From UBA4655 sp964585575 (lineage in GTDB: Bacteria > Planctomycetota > Planctomycetia > Pirellulales > UBA1268), in NCBI GenBank assembly GCA_964585575.1, contig CAZPEM010000079.1, positions 1 to 15,102 on the forward strand: a stretch of DNA of 15,102 bases, read 5' to 3'. Positions 7,010 through 14,168 of the stretch are shown here, piece after piece. How positions within the stretch are numbered: position 1 is the first letter of the stretch; every line of letters begins with the position of its first letter. The notes below the pieces were generated by a model. That model searched no databases. It was not told where the DNA came from and saw nothing but the letters and a program-made list of their open reading frames with translations. Both the position numbers and the translations under genes were made by a program.

Positions 7010-7247
7010 CCCACAGGAGTTCCCGGTCGGCATGAAACGCTCGGGCGGCTGTGGTTCGCTGCTCCGGGGCGAGGGTCTTACGAACGCCCAGCCACGTGAA
7101 GGAGAGTTTCACGGCGGCCATCGTGGTGCGGAGCCTTTGGGCGGCGGAGCGTTCGAGTTGGTTGGTCGGGGTGTTCGTGGGTTGGGTTGTGGTCCGGCTT
7201 GTGGTGTGATGGCCGGTTGTGGGTTCGGTGGTGGTTGCGGTGGACAT
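7010..7247 (-). pseudogene. 5' fragment of an unnamed planctomycete protein family
   Basis: From ATG 7247 the minus strand encodes a Thr/Pro/His-rich start (residues 1-30) and then a helical segment, RLRTTMAAVKLSFTWLGVRK, with TLAPEQ and AARAFHADRELL after it. From memory the pattern LSFTW-x-G-x-RK-(S/T)L-x-PEQ recurs in planctomycete hypothetical proteins, where it is followed by AGKKLLDT-like sequence. Here the resemblance stops after about residue 78, although the frame stays open to 6753 across the PEP-CTERM fragment. I therefore read it as a truncated gene. Function unknown. Confidence 0.5.
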
Positions 7248-7580
7248 GGGTCCGAGGGATCTCCATGAAGGTGCGGGGGCTCTCGGTCACAGGCGAGAGC
7301 AGAAAAACCCCTTGGATGGTGACGGTTCTGGGGGCCTAGGACGGGCGATTGGTGTCTGGCCCACCCGTTGGCCCTACCGGCACGAAAAGCCGAATCAGGG
7401 GCTCAGAATTGCTGGACGAGTAAATGGAGCAGGCGGGTGTTGTCGGCAGGCCAGCGCGGAGGGGTCGTCGCCGTCACCCGATGCGTTGGCCGCTGCGATG
7501 GCGCTCGTAGGCCCACCGACGCTTGGAGGTGTGGCGGTGGGAGCTGATCGGCTGGATAGACGCCGACCACCAGACCCCGT

Positions 7581-7638
7581 AGAGGTATAAGAAGAAAGGA
7601 ACCTCTAGAAGAACATATAGAAGAATAGAACCGGTTCC
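7581..7638. repeat. AT/purine-rich patch with AGAAGAA repeats
   Basis: AGAAGAA occurs at 7590, 7607 and 7619. AGAGGT (7581) pairs with ACCTCT (7601), and the patch ends in the palindrome GAACCGGTTC. The composition differs sharply from the GC-rich flanks. It could be an iteron-like binding region or a scar; no function is shown. Confidence 0.4.
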
Positions 7639-7655
7639 GCAGTGGTGCCGATGTG

Positions 7656-7692
7656 GGTCGGCAGGAGTGCTGAACTAGGTCGGCAGGAGTGC
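7656..7692 (+). repeat. 15-bp direct repeat pair
   Basis: GGTCGGCAGGAGTGC occurs twice (7656-7670 and 7678-7692) with a 22-bp period, about two turns of DNA. This spacing suits a protein binding site on one helix face, but no gene start is close by. Confidence 0.6.
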
Positions 7693-7876
7693 GGAGGTTG
7701 GTGCCATGTGCCCCTGAGCGTGGCTAACAAGGCTCCGACACTTCGCGTGAGGGCCGCATCCAGCCCGACCGGTCCCGGATGTTGCTCCTCATGAACCGCC
7801 CCGCCAGGCCGACGCTTGCCGAAGTGCCATTGGCCGACCTATCCTTTTCCCATGCTGTCCGCACGTTGAGCCGCGC

Positions 7877-8080
7877 ATGCGACCCTTCTTTGCCCGCCTG
7901 ACCTGGGCGTTCTCCCGGTGCCGCGGCCGCCGTCGCGAGGCGTTCTCTGCGCAGTTCGATGGCGGCCGGAGTGCCGCTGAGTCGTGCACGAGCACCTATC
8001 TGGGCTGCGACGTGCTGGAGCAAAGAATCGTGCTGACGTCGTCGGAAGGCGACTTCGTGTTCTCGCACACGACCGGGTAA
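7877..8080 (+). pseudogene. N-terminal fragment of a planctomycete surface protein
   Basis: The 67-codon frame begins MRPFFARLTW, is rich in arginine, and carries LEQRIVLTS at residues 48-56. The LE-x-R-x-(V/L)L motif near the N-terminus is typical of very large planctomycete extracellular proteins. After SSEGDF the frame runs into sequence that is antisense to a DUF1257 gene and stops within a few codons, so the body of the protein is lost. No ribosome binding site is evident. The identification rests on the motif only. Confidence 0.45.
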
Positions 8081-8235
8081 TTCCAGCCGGGAAGTTGCAC
8101 GGCCAAGCCTGTTGCTGTCGCGCTGAACAGCCTGCAGGTCTTGTGTTCGGGCGTGGAGAGCTGGAGACGCGTGCAGGCCGCCCGTACTGCCTGCTCGTCT
8201 TTGACTTGGGTCGCGATCTCGACAATGTGGCTCAA
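7996..8235 (-). pseudogene. Truncated DUF1257 protein
   Basis: The TTG at 8235 follows AGGAGA by eight bases. It gives the typical family start, (L/M)SHIVEIATQVKD, followed by AVRAACTRL, a CRLFSATATGL segment and PGWNYPVVC near residues 49-57. DUF1257 proteins normally run to about 120 residues, with a GGRWG-type motif and a charged helix next. Here the match ends near residue 61 (about 8055) and 18 unrelated codons follow, formed by the antisense of the surface-protein fragment. The 3' half has therefore been replaced. The biochemical role of DUF1257 (related to Ycf35 of plastids and cyanobacteria) is not known. It is the third gene of the minus-strand cluster beginning at 9034. Confidence 0.75.
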
Positions 8236-8293
8236 GGCCGGGGTCTCCTGTGGGTTGATGGTGATGATGTGTCTGGTTTGTTTGGGTGTGCCT

Positions 8294-8467
8294 TCAGCGG
8301 CCGAATACGAAGCCGGAGAGGGCACCGAGGGCAGCGATGACGGCCCACACTGGTGACATGGCCCACACGAGCCATTTCGCGAGGAGCCAGCCGCCGAAGA
8401 AGAGGGACCTGCCGAGCCAGAACAGCCCGGAGAATCCCAACGTCAGAATCGTTTCGAGGACGCTCAC
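8294..8467 (-). CDS. 57-residue membrane protein
   Basis: A GTG at 8467 is preceded by AGGAG with a seven-base gap, a strong site. The product is very hydrophobic with two probable helices (around residues 4-30 and 32-55). It is notably rich in tryptophan (GGWLLAKWLVWAMSPVW) and ends SGFVFGR. It lies 42 bp after the possible ART-like gene and 58 bp before the DUF1257 remnant, all on the minus strand, so the three probably formed an operon. I do not recognise a family. A small membrane partner, holin-like or transport-associated function is possible but unsupported. Confidence 0.65.
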   Translation of the reverse strand: MSVLETILTLGFSGLFWLGRSLFFGGWLLAKWLVWAMSPVWAVIAALGALSGFVFGR

Positions 8468-8509
8468 GTTGCGTCTCCTTGGGGTGATGGTGGTGAGAGG
8501 GAAAATGAG

Positions 8510-9034
8510 TCAGTTCCGGCACGAGAGTTCAGCCAGATCGATTGCCAGCCACCGGTTACTGGCGAAGTCGTAGAACTCCACCTCGCGAAACAGGGCAGTC
8601 GGAACGGGCGTAGGGGTAAACCTCCACGTGTCCGGATCGCTGCCGAGTTCGAGGCCGGCCAAGAGCAAGCCGATACACACGGCGGGCTTCGTGCCGGCGA
8701 TCAACGGGAGCTGCTGGAAGACATACGGTGCGCAGGTTCCCGGCACCGTTATCCGGACCAGATCGCCTTGAGCTTTCGCCGTCTCGATCTGGCCCTGCAT
8801 GCCGGGAATCGGGACTTTGCTGGCGGTCGGCTCCCACTGGTCTTGGGTGCTGAACCACGCGACCGGCTTTTCGTGCGGCTCGATCTTGGCGGTCGTGGGT
8901 TTGATGCCGCCCGAGTTGATGATCTGCCGGAGTTTCAGGCCGGTCGTGTAATGGAAGACCTGCTCGGGAGGGTCAGGGGCGGGAGGAATCTGGTCGGGAC
9001 TGGAAATCGGGATCAGCGTGACGTGGATTTGCAT
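8510..9034 (-). CDS. Unknown protein with possible ADP-ribosyltransferase-like pattern
   Basis: This 174-residue protein has no signal peptide. AAGGA lies ten bases before the ATG. Residues 27-48 read FHYTTGLKLRQIINSGGIKP, then EKPVAWFST (55-63) and WEPT (67-70), with a C-terminal stretch FYDFASNRWLAIDL. The order HYT, then a short helix with an I-x-x-GG-(I/L)-x-P turn, then a WFS strand recalls the N-terminal half of small ART-fold proteins (H-Y-x motif, as in DarT-like or RNA phosphotransferase-like families). I recall bacterial hypothetical proteins with the same HYTTGLKL...WFST layout. The assignment is inference; it could be an uncharacterised family without ART activity. It heads the cluster with the 57-residue membrane protein and DUF1257. 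Confidence 0.6.
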   Translation of the reverse strand: MQIHVTLIPISSPDQIPPAPDPPEQVFHYTTGLKLRQIINSGGIKPTTAKIEPHEKPVAWFSTQDQWEPTASKVPIPGMQGQIETAKAQGDLVRITVPGTCAPYVFQQLPLIAGTKPAVCIGLLLAGLELGSDPDTWRFTPTPVPTALFREVEFYDFASNRWLAIDLAELSCRN

Positions 9035-9209
9035 GTGGGTAGGTTCCTTGGGCGCGTACGGAGATCGCCAGACGAGGGAAGAAACACAGCCGCCGGAGCG
9101 ATCAGCGGCTGGGAGAGGGCGGGGGCGAATGGCTGATCGCGAACGGAAACCCGCTAGAGAATATGCCCGGGTTTTGGCTGGGATTTAGGCTAACATCGCC
9201 TCGCGCACC

Positions 9210-9248
9210 CCTACCGGCCTCTCACTTGCGATAGAATGAGGCGGTAGG
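9210..9248 (+). promoter_or_regulatory. Probable promoter and autoregulatory operator of the toxin-antitoxin pair
   Basis: CCTACCGGCCTC (9210-9221) and GAGGCGGTAGG (9238-9248) form an inverted repeat pairing along its whole length apart from one bulged base. Between them, TAGAAT (9232-9237) is a 5/6 match to the -10 box, without a recognisable -35. A palindrome over the promoter 34 bp upstream of an antitoxin start is the usual arrangement for antitoxin self-repression. Confidence 0.55.
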
Positions 9249-9281
9249 ATCAAGGGCCACTTGCGACCGAGGAGCCGTAGC

Positions 9282-9518
9282 ATGCACTGGCAGGACCGTA
9301 TTGGTTTCGATCCCGGGGTTCTCGGCGGAAAACCAGTCGTCAAGGGCACGAGGCTGGCCGTTGAGAAGATTGTTGAACTCATGGCTGCCGGCTGGTCGGA
9401 GCAGCAAATCATCGAGAACCATCCGGGCATCTCGCATGACGACATCGCTGCGTGCCTCTTCTACGCAAGCGAGGTACTGAAGTCTGAGCGCGTTGTCACG
9501 TTGGCGACATCTCACTGA
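9282..9518 (+). CDS. DUF433-family antitoxin
   Basis: The ATG at 9282 sits seven bases after GAGGAG and gives 78 residues, normal for DUF433; a longer reading from 9261 lacks a site. The family signature is clear: RIGFDPGVLGGKPVVKGTRL (residues 6-25), then AAGWSEQQIIENHPGISHDDI and CLFYASE. DUF433 proteins carry a helix-turn-helix-like fold and commonly pair with a PIN-like toxin, which lies 12 bp downstream here. It should neutralise that toxin and probably bind the palindrome at 9210-9248. Both genes look intact. Confidence 0.92.
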   Translation: MHWQDRIGFDPGVLGGKPVVKGTRLAVEKIVELMAAGWSEQQIIENHPGISHDDIAACLFYASEVLKSERVVTLATSH

Positions 9519-9530
9519 AAGTACGTCGGC

Positions 9531-9899
9531 ATGCTGTTTCTCGCCGACGAGGACTTTCCGGGCATCGCTGTGCGTTGGCTAAGGGATGCCGGGCATGACG
9601 TCATCTGGGCACGAACCCATATGCCCGGTAAAGCTGATTCGGAGTTGCTTGCCGCAGCACAGAGAGACTCCCGAGTCGTCCTGACGTGCGACAAGGATTT
9701 CGGTGAACTCGCGTTTCACTCGAGCCTGCCGGCATCGTGTGGCGTCGTGTTGTTTCGGTTTACGGCAGCTTCACCCGAGATATTTCTTCAGCGTTTCAAG
9801 GATTTGATGGAGGCCGAAGCGGAAATCGGCTTCAGCGGCAAGTTTTGTGTCGTAGAAGCCGATCGCGTGCGAAGCCGACCCTTGGATCGCATGCCTTGA
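9531..9899 (+). CDS. DUF5615 PIN-like toxin
   Basis: A 122-residue protein of the Mut7-C/PIN-like DUF5615 group, expected to be an RNase that acts when its antitoxin is lost. Acidic residues likely to hold the metal are visible: LADEDFPG (Asp6, Glu7, Asp8) and TCDKDFGELAF (Asp54, Asp56), together with GHDV-x-W (21-26) and the SCGVVLFRF strand (69-77). Length is normal and the frame is intact. Its ribosome binding site is weak, so translation is probably coupled to the antitoxin 12 bp upstream. It converges with the GIY-YIG gene, 42 bp away. Confidence 0.92.
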   Translation: MLFLADEDFPGIAVRWLRDAGHDVIWARTHMPGKADSELLAAAQRDSRVVLTCDKDFGELAFHSSLPASCGVVLFRFTAASPEIFLQRFKDLMEAEAEIGFSGKFCVVEADRVRSRPLDRMP

Positions 9900-9941
9900 G
9901 CCGCTGCGTCGTTTTTCGGCCGGCCTATCGGAATACGTCGG

Positions 9942-10208
9942 TCACCGTTTCGCCAGCAGCAGGTCTTTCTCGGCGCGGTGCAGCCTCTTGATGGCCGCCT
10001 CTCGCTTCAGGGCCGCCGATTTGGACTTCTGAGGCTCGCTGTAGGCCAAGGTCACGGGAAGCCGGCTGCGGGTATATCGAGACGCCTTGCCGGCACCGTG
10101 GGCCTTCAGCCGCTTCGCGAGGTCGTTGGTGATCCCGCAGTAGAGCGAGCCGTCGGAGCAGCGGACGAGGTAGACGAGCCAGCGGGATGAGGGGCGGCCG
10201 GTAGGCAT
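9942..10208 (-). CDS. GIY-YIG domain protein (UPF0213/YhbQ-like)
   Basis: The 88-residue product is a minimal GIY-YIG domain. The first strand is LVYLVRCSDGSLYCGIT (residues 11-27), with the two conserved tyrosines at 13 and 23; Arg33 in DLAKRLKAH and Glu70 in KREAAIKRL complete the expected active site. GKASRYTRSRLPV (40-52) is typical of the UPF0213 subgroup, whose members are predicted nucleases with weak or unproved DNA-cleaving activity. The gene stands alone. The ribosome binding site before the ATG is poor, so the start is less certain than the domain. Confidence 0.92.
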   Translation of the reverse strand: MPTGRPSSRWLVYLVRCSDGSLYCGITNDLAKRLKAHGAGKASRYTRSRLPVTLAYSEPQKSKSAALKREAAIKRLHRAEKDLLLAKR

Positions 10209-10533
10209 ATCTGTGGATCATGGCTGCCGGGGTTCGCCGTTGAACAGAGCGTGCAGGGCGGCGATGACATCCGGCGGCAAAGAAGCGATTGACCTGCCCC
10301 CTTAAACGAGGCCACTCCGGGAGCGAGAATCCTGGGTGGCCGCAACCAAGGGAAGGCAAGAGATGCCACGAGGAACGGCGGAGCCGACAAGGCTGATGCC
10401 CGCAATGACATGACTGGTGGTGAGCGAAGGCACGCCCTCCAAAATCGAGAGCTGCTTCTCATGGGCGGTGCATGGCGAGTCACCTACGCAGCTGACTATT
10501 CTCGGTCCCCGCGGTGCTTTCGCGATCAACTCG
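10209..10533. other. Gene-free stretch between the GIY-YIG and fusion-enzyme genes
   Basis: No convincing gene: the longest minus-strand frame (10302-10529) starts at TTG without a ribosome binding site and has mixed codon usage. A hairpin GGCCAC...GTGGCC spans 10310-10341. TGACCTGCCCCC at 10290 resembles the end of some IS3-type elements, but no matching second end or transposase is present. Confidence 0.4.
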
Positions 10534-13227
10534 TCACCCGCCGCGGTTGCGGAAGAGACTCGGCTTCACGCACGCGGACACCGCCGGCCCAGGTGTGAAT
10601 CGCCCCGGCAGCATCTCGGCTAGGCGTGAGATTACCGGCCCCGGATCGGCCACGAGCTCGGGGTACGACACCTCCAGAAGGGCCACGCGGTCGCTCGCGG
10701 CGAGCGCCTTGCGGATCTGCCGGCTGTGATGCTCCTGCACTTGCATGAGGTGCTGCTTCTCGCTTTTGGGCTGCGTTCCCTGCCTGGCGAGCAGCGCCCA
10801 CTGGGAACTCACCACCTGCTCCACCGGCCGCACCATGTAGATCACGGTGTAGCGATGGGGGGGCGGCAGGCTCGGCAGCAGGGCCGAGATCACCTTGACC
10901 GCCTTGCCCGCCGCCTGCTCGATGAGTCGCGGGTTCTTCGGGAGCTTCTTCGCGTCCTCCCATTCCCAGTAGCCTTCTGGATTGTCGTCGTCGGGCGCGC
11001 GAACGCCGTCTGTCATCGGTTCGATGCCGCCCGCGCGGAGCATCTGCATCATCAGCGACGTGCCCGACCGCGGCAGGCCCGAGACCACGACCAGATCGAG
11101 TGGCTCGATGGCGGCGAGCTCGGCGGCCTTGCGGTCCACGTCGGCCTGCAACCGGCGATCCTGCTCCGCCCGCTGCGCCGCCCGGGCCTCGGCCGCCGCG
11201 CGGACGTCCGCCTCGCGCACCCGCTTCCGCTCGCGAACCAGCCGCATTGTCTCGAAACTCCGCGACTCCTCCACGCCCGCCTCCGCGGGTCGCCCGAGCC
11301 GGCGGTAGACGCGGCTCAGGAGCCTGCGGGCCTGGAGAAACTCGGGGGCCAGCTGGAGGCAGTTGGTGAGGGGGCGAAGGGCCTCTTCAAGCCGCTCATC
11401 CTGCGCGAGGGCCATGCCGAGGAGGAAGTGGCCGCGTGGGTTGCCATATTGCAGGCCGATCGCGTCGACCGCGGAATCCACCGCCTCGGCGGCGCGATTC
11501 GTGTGCAGGCGGATCCGCGTGAGCAGCAGATGGCCCTGCGGCGAGTGTGGGTCGGCGGCCAGCAGCCGAGCGACGGCCTCCTCGGCGTCCGGCCAGCGGC
11601 GGAGGGCGGCATGGCACTGGCCGAGCATGAGCAGAAGCGAGGGCTCGTCGGGGGTCTTGTCCTGCACGCGGCGGAGGGCCTCCAGGGCCGCATGAAAGTC
11701 GTCCTTCTGGATGGCGATCGAGGCCTTGACGAGATCTGCCTGCTCGGTGCGGCCGAACGTCTCGCGGGCCCGGTCGATCGTGATGTCGGCCTGGTCGAGC
11801 AGGCCGAGCTGCATCTGGCAGGTGGCGAGCACCTGCGCGACGTCGGTGCGATACGGGGCGGCGTGAAAGCACGACTCGAGCAGGGGCAGGGCCTCCTCGA
11901 ATCGCTGCCCGTACATCAGCGCCCGGGCGATGTTCCAGTCGTTCTCGCGGGCGGTCGCGGCGGCCGCCTGCCCCGGGTCGTCGGGGATCTCCTCGATGTA
12001 CCCGAGGGCCACGAAGTGCTCGAGCAGGGCCTTGTCGGCCTCGGCGTCGAGCCCAGTCCGCTCGCGCCGCGGGGCGTCGGGCCGCTCCCAGGTGGGCACG
12101 GTCTCCACCGGCCGCCGCGTCTCGAAGGCATCCTCGAGCACGCGGCCTTCCATGTCGGCCCCGACCGGCAGGCCGAAGAAGTGGAGGATCGTGGGGGCGA
12201 CGTCGAGCAGGCAAGCGCCGAACACGAGCGCGTCGCGCTTGAAGCCCGGGCCCGCGACCGCGAACACGCCCTGCGGCCGGTGCCAGACGGTGATCCCGGC
12301 GGGCACCCGCGGGGTGAACTTCGGCCGCAGGTGGTCGGAATGGAAGCCGTGATCGGAGACCACCATCACGGCGGCGTCGGGCCCGGCGAGCTGCACGAGC
12401 CGCTGCAGAAACAGGTCGTGCAGCCGGTAGATGCCGGCGACGACGTGGCGGTAGAGGGCGAAGTCGGCCTCGGGGATGCCCGCCATCCGCGGTGGATGGT
12501 ACGGCATAAAGATGTGGCTGATCTCGTCGATCGTGCGGTAGTAGACGGCGCAGAGGTTCCATTCGGGATCACTCGAGAGCACGTGCGTGACCGCCTCGTG
12601 CACGGAAAAGGCCTCGGCCAGCTTGCCGGCGAGCATCCACAGCCGCTTGTCCTTTGCCTGGTCGATCGTGTGGGCCGCCGGCACGAAGGCCCGAATGACT
12701 TCGTCGGGGTCGAGGTCGTGGGGGCTCACGCGCAGGTCGTTCATGGCTTCGGCGAGCCGCTCGGGCCAGTAGGTGCCCGGTGGCGGGGGCGGCCAGTCGG
12801 CCGGGCCGGTGTCGGGCTTCACGCGCGGCACGTGGCCGAACATGTTCGACACCATGCAGCCGTCGAGATCCCGCTCGCCGTGGGTGGCGAACCAGGAGAT
12901 CACGTGGCTCCGCAGGCCCCGCTCGCCGAGGATCTCCCAGACGGTGCGGCACTTCCGCGTGGCGGCCGACACGGGCACCACGCGGCCGGTAACGGGGTCC
13001 AGCTCCGTGAACCCCGGCACGCCGTGGTGGTAGGCCATCTTGCCCGTGGCGATGCTGGTCCAAAGCATCGGCGAGAGCTGGGGCTGGAGCGTGGTGAGGT
13101 TGCCGCTCGCGCCCTCCTCGACGATTCGGCCGATCCCCGGCATGCCGCCGGAATCGATCAGCGGATGGATGATCTTCCAGTCGGCCGAGTCCCAGCCCAC
13201 GACCAGGAGTTTGTGAGGCGTCGCCAT
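10534..13227 (-). CDS. AlkP-superfamily phosphodiesterase / TPR / sulfotransferase fusion
   Basis: An 897-residue protein without signal peptide or membrane segment. Residues 6-365 are a type I phosphodiesterase/nucleotide pyrophosphatase-like AlkP domain: GWDSADW (metal Asp13), QLSPMLWTS (candidate nucleophile Ser52), DEISH (Asp234, His238), SDHGF (Asp292, His293) and His316. Residues 430-650 are TPR-like helical repeats, then a charged linker (655-705). Residues 710-890 are a PAPS-dependent sulfotransferase: 5'-phosphosulfate loop SGLPRSGTSL (716-725) and 3'-phosphate region VRPVEQVVSSQ (799-809). Both active sites look complete. It could hydrolyse a phosphodiester or sulfate ester and sulfate a sugar, lipid or protein. 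It follows a PEP-CTERM gene by 26 nt, presumably in one transcript. Confidence 0.92.
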   Translation of the reverse strand: MATPHKLLVVGWDSADWKIIHPLIDSGGMPGIGRIVEEGASGNLTTLQPQLSPMLWTSIATGKMAYHHGVPGFTELDPVTGRVVPVSAATRKCRTVWEILGERGLRSHVISWFATHGERDLDGCMVSNMFGHVPRVKPDTGPADWPPPPPGTYWPERLAEAMNDLRVSPHDLDPDEVIRAFVPAAHTIDQAKDKRLWMLAGKLAEAFSVHEAVTHVLSSDPEWNLCAVYYRTIDEISHIFMPYHPPRMAGIPEADFALYRHVVAGIYRLHDLFLQRLVQLAGPDAAVMVVSDHGFHSDHLRPKFTPRVPAGITVWHRPQGVFAVAGPGFKRDALVFGACLLDVAPTILHFFGLPVGADMEGRVLEDAFETRRPVETVPTWERPDAPRRERTGLDAEADKALLEHFVALGYIEEIPDDPGQAAAATARENDWNIARALMYGQRFEEALPLLESCFHAAPYRTDVAQVLATCQMQLGLLDQADITIDRARETFGRTEQADLVKASIAIQKDDFHAALEALRRVQDKTPDEPSLLLMLGQCHAALRRWPDAEEAVARLLAADPHSPQGHLLLTRIRLHTNRAAEAVDSAVDAIGLQYGNPRGHFLLGMALAQDERLEEALRPLTNCLQLAPEFLQARRLLSRVYRRLGRPAEAGVEESRSFETMRLVRERKRVREADVRAAAEARAAQRAEQDRRLQADVDRKAAELAAIEPLDLVVVSGLPRSGTSLMMQMLRAGGIEPMTDGVRAPDDDNPEGYWEWEDAKKLPKNPRLIEQAAGKAVKVISALLPSLPPPHRYTVIYMVRPVEQVVSSQWALLARQGTQPKSEKQHLMQVQEHHSRQIRKALAASDRVALLEVSYPELVADPGPVISRLAEMLPGRFTPGPAVSACVKPSLFRNRGG

Positions 13228-13253
13228 CGGGCGGAACCCCGAGTGCGCTCAGG

Positions 13254-14108
13254 TCAGACCAACTCGGCGGACGCGGCCTCAGCCGCAGCCTTGCGAGCCT
13301 TGCGGGTGCGGCGGATCGCACCGGCTCCCATGGCCAAGGCACCGATGCCGGCGAGGGCCATCCCCGTGGGCTCGGGCACCACGGTGATCGGCGTGTTCAC
13401 GGTCGATTCGTACGCCCCGGAGAGAATCCGGAACTCATCGGCAGTCTTGTCCCACGTCACCTGGAAATAGCCGTAGTGGAACTGTGTCGCATTGGAGTAA
13501 TCGGAGCCCGTGCCGTTGGCAGCAACGCGAAAGCCGATGAAATTGGGCGGAGCGAGGCTGAAGTTATTAGATTCGTATAATACATTATAAGGATCATAAT
13601 CGATCCGGTCAATAAATCGATCCAAACGGAAGGGCGTCGCATTCGACGCACTATCCCAGCGCGCCGAGCTGCCAACCGTACTGCCTTCGAGGAATTTGGT
13701 TGGACTTGTTAGACGCTGTGCGTCTGCTGTGCCGCCAGCCGCAAAACTGACTCCGATACCATTCATGAAGCCGGAGTAAAAGTCGTCGATAGACGCAGCT
13801 TCCCCCGAATACGCTACCAAAAATTGGTTGCTCACACCGAAAGACCGCCCAGTCAACAAAAAGTTGCTCACGGTGTGCGTTTGTCCATTTGAAACGCCAG
13901 CGTTCGCTCCGATCGTCAGTCCAAGCGACGTGACGTCTATGTTCACCACCTCAGCCTCGCACTCGACGGTGACGAGGCCCGTGGCACCGAGGCCGGCGGC
14001 GAGGTAGCCGCTGAGGCGTGCGGCCGATCGGCTGGCCGCGCGGGCAGAGGAGCGGGCTTGCTGGCGGGACGCTGACGCCCGATCAGAGCGACAACCAATT
14101 CGTGACAT
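13254..14108 (-). CDS. PEP-CTERM-sorted exported protein
   Basis: A 284-residue protein made from an ATG with AAGGAGG six bases upstream. The first 31 residues are basic and serine-rich, followed by a hydrophobic signal stretch (LSGYLAAGLGATGLVTV, 32-48); such long N-terminal regions are common in planctomycete exports. Residues 54-243 are Gly/Asn/Ser-rich and presumably beta-structured, with no known domain. The sorting tail begins at residue 244: VPEPTGMALAGIGALAMGAG, then RRTRKARK and a further 11 residues. PEP-CTERM tails are recognised by exosortase-type transpeptidases, and the sorted proteins are usually linked to exopolysaccharide. First gene of an operon with the sulfotransferase fusion. 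The segment coding for about residues 163-184 (13560-13625) is markedly AT-rich. Confidence 0.88.
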   Translation of the reverse strand: MSRIGCRSDRASASRQQARSSARAASRSAARLSGYLAAGLGATGLVTVECEAEVVNIDVTSLGLTIGANAGVSNGQTHTVSNFLLTGRSFGVSNQFLVAYSGEAASIDDFYSGFMNGIGVSFAAGGTADAQRLTSPTKFLEGSTVGSSARWDSASNATPFRLDRFIDRIDYDPYNVLYESNNFSLAPPNFIGFRVAANGTGSDYSNATQFHYGYFQVTWDKTADEFRILSGAYESTVNTPITVVPEPTGMALAGIGALAMGAGAIRRTRKARKAAAEAASAELV

Positions 14109-14168
14109 CGCAGGCCTCCTTGATGGAGATTGTGGTTAGGTCCCGAACTACTGCACCTGAAAAGATTA

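Larger units (their letters stand above)
7248..7876. other. Gene-poor stretch with small repeats
   Basis: I see no supported gene in about 630 bp; frames are short, overlapping and without ribosome binding sites. The part from 7590 to 7692 contains a purine-rich patch and a pair of direct repeats (listed separately). These fall between two gene fragments and may be regulatory or recombination debris. Confidence 0.5.

Noticed and set aside
7590..7692. CRISPR-like array
   Set aside because: The repeats are too short, too few and unevenly spaced, with no cas genes in the window.
7724..8068. 114-codon minus-strand frame
   Set aside because: Antisense to the surface-protein fragment and in a different frame from DUF1257; no domain or ribosome binding site.
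10290..10315. Possible IS3-type terminal repeat (TGACCTGCCCCC)
   Set aside because: No partner end or transposase remnant was found, so it is only a short resemblance.
10302..10529. 75-codon minus-strand frame after the fusion gene
   Set aside because: TTG start without a ribosome binding site, mixed codon third positions and no recognisable motif.
10726..13470. Plus-strand open frame of 914 codons
   Set aside because: It is antisense to the phosphodiesterase/sulfotransferase fusion, which has complete recognisable domains. The plus-strand translation is low-complexity (Gly/Arg/His/Val-rich) with no domain.
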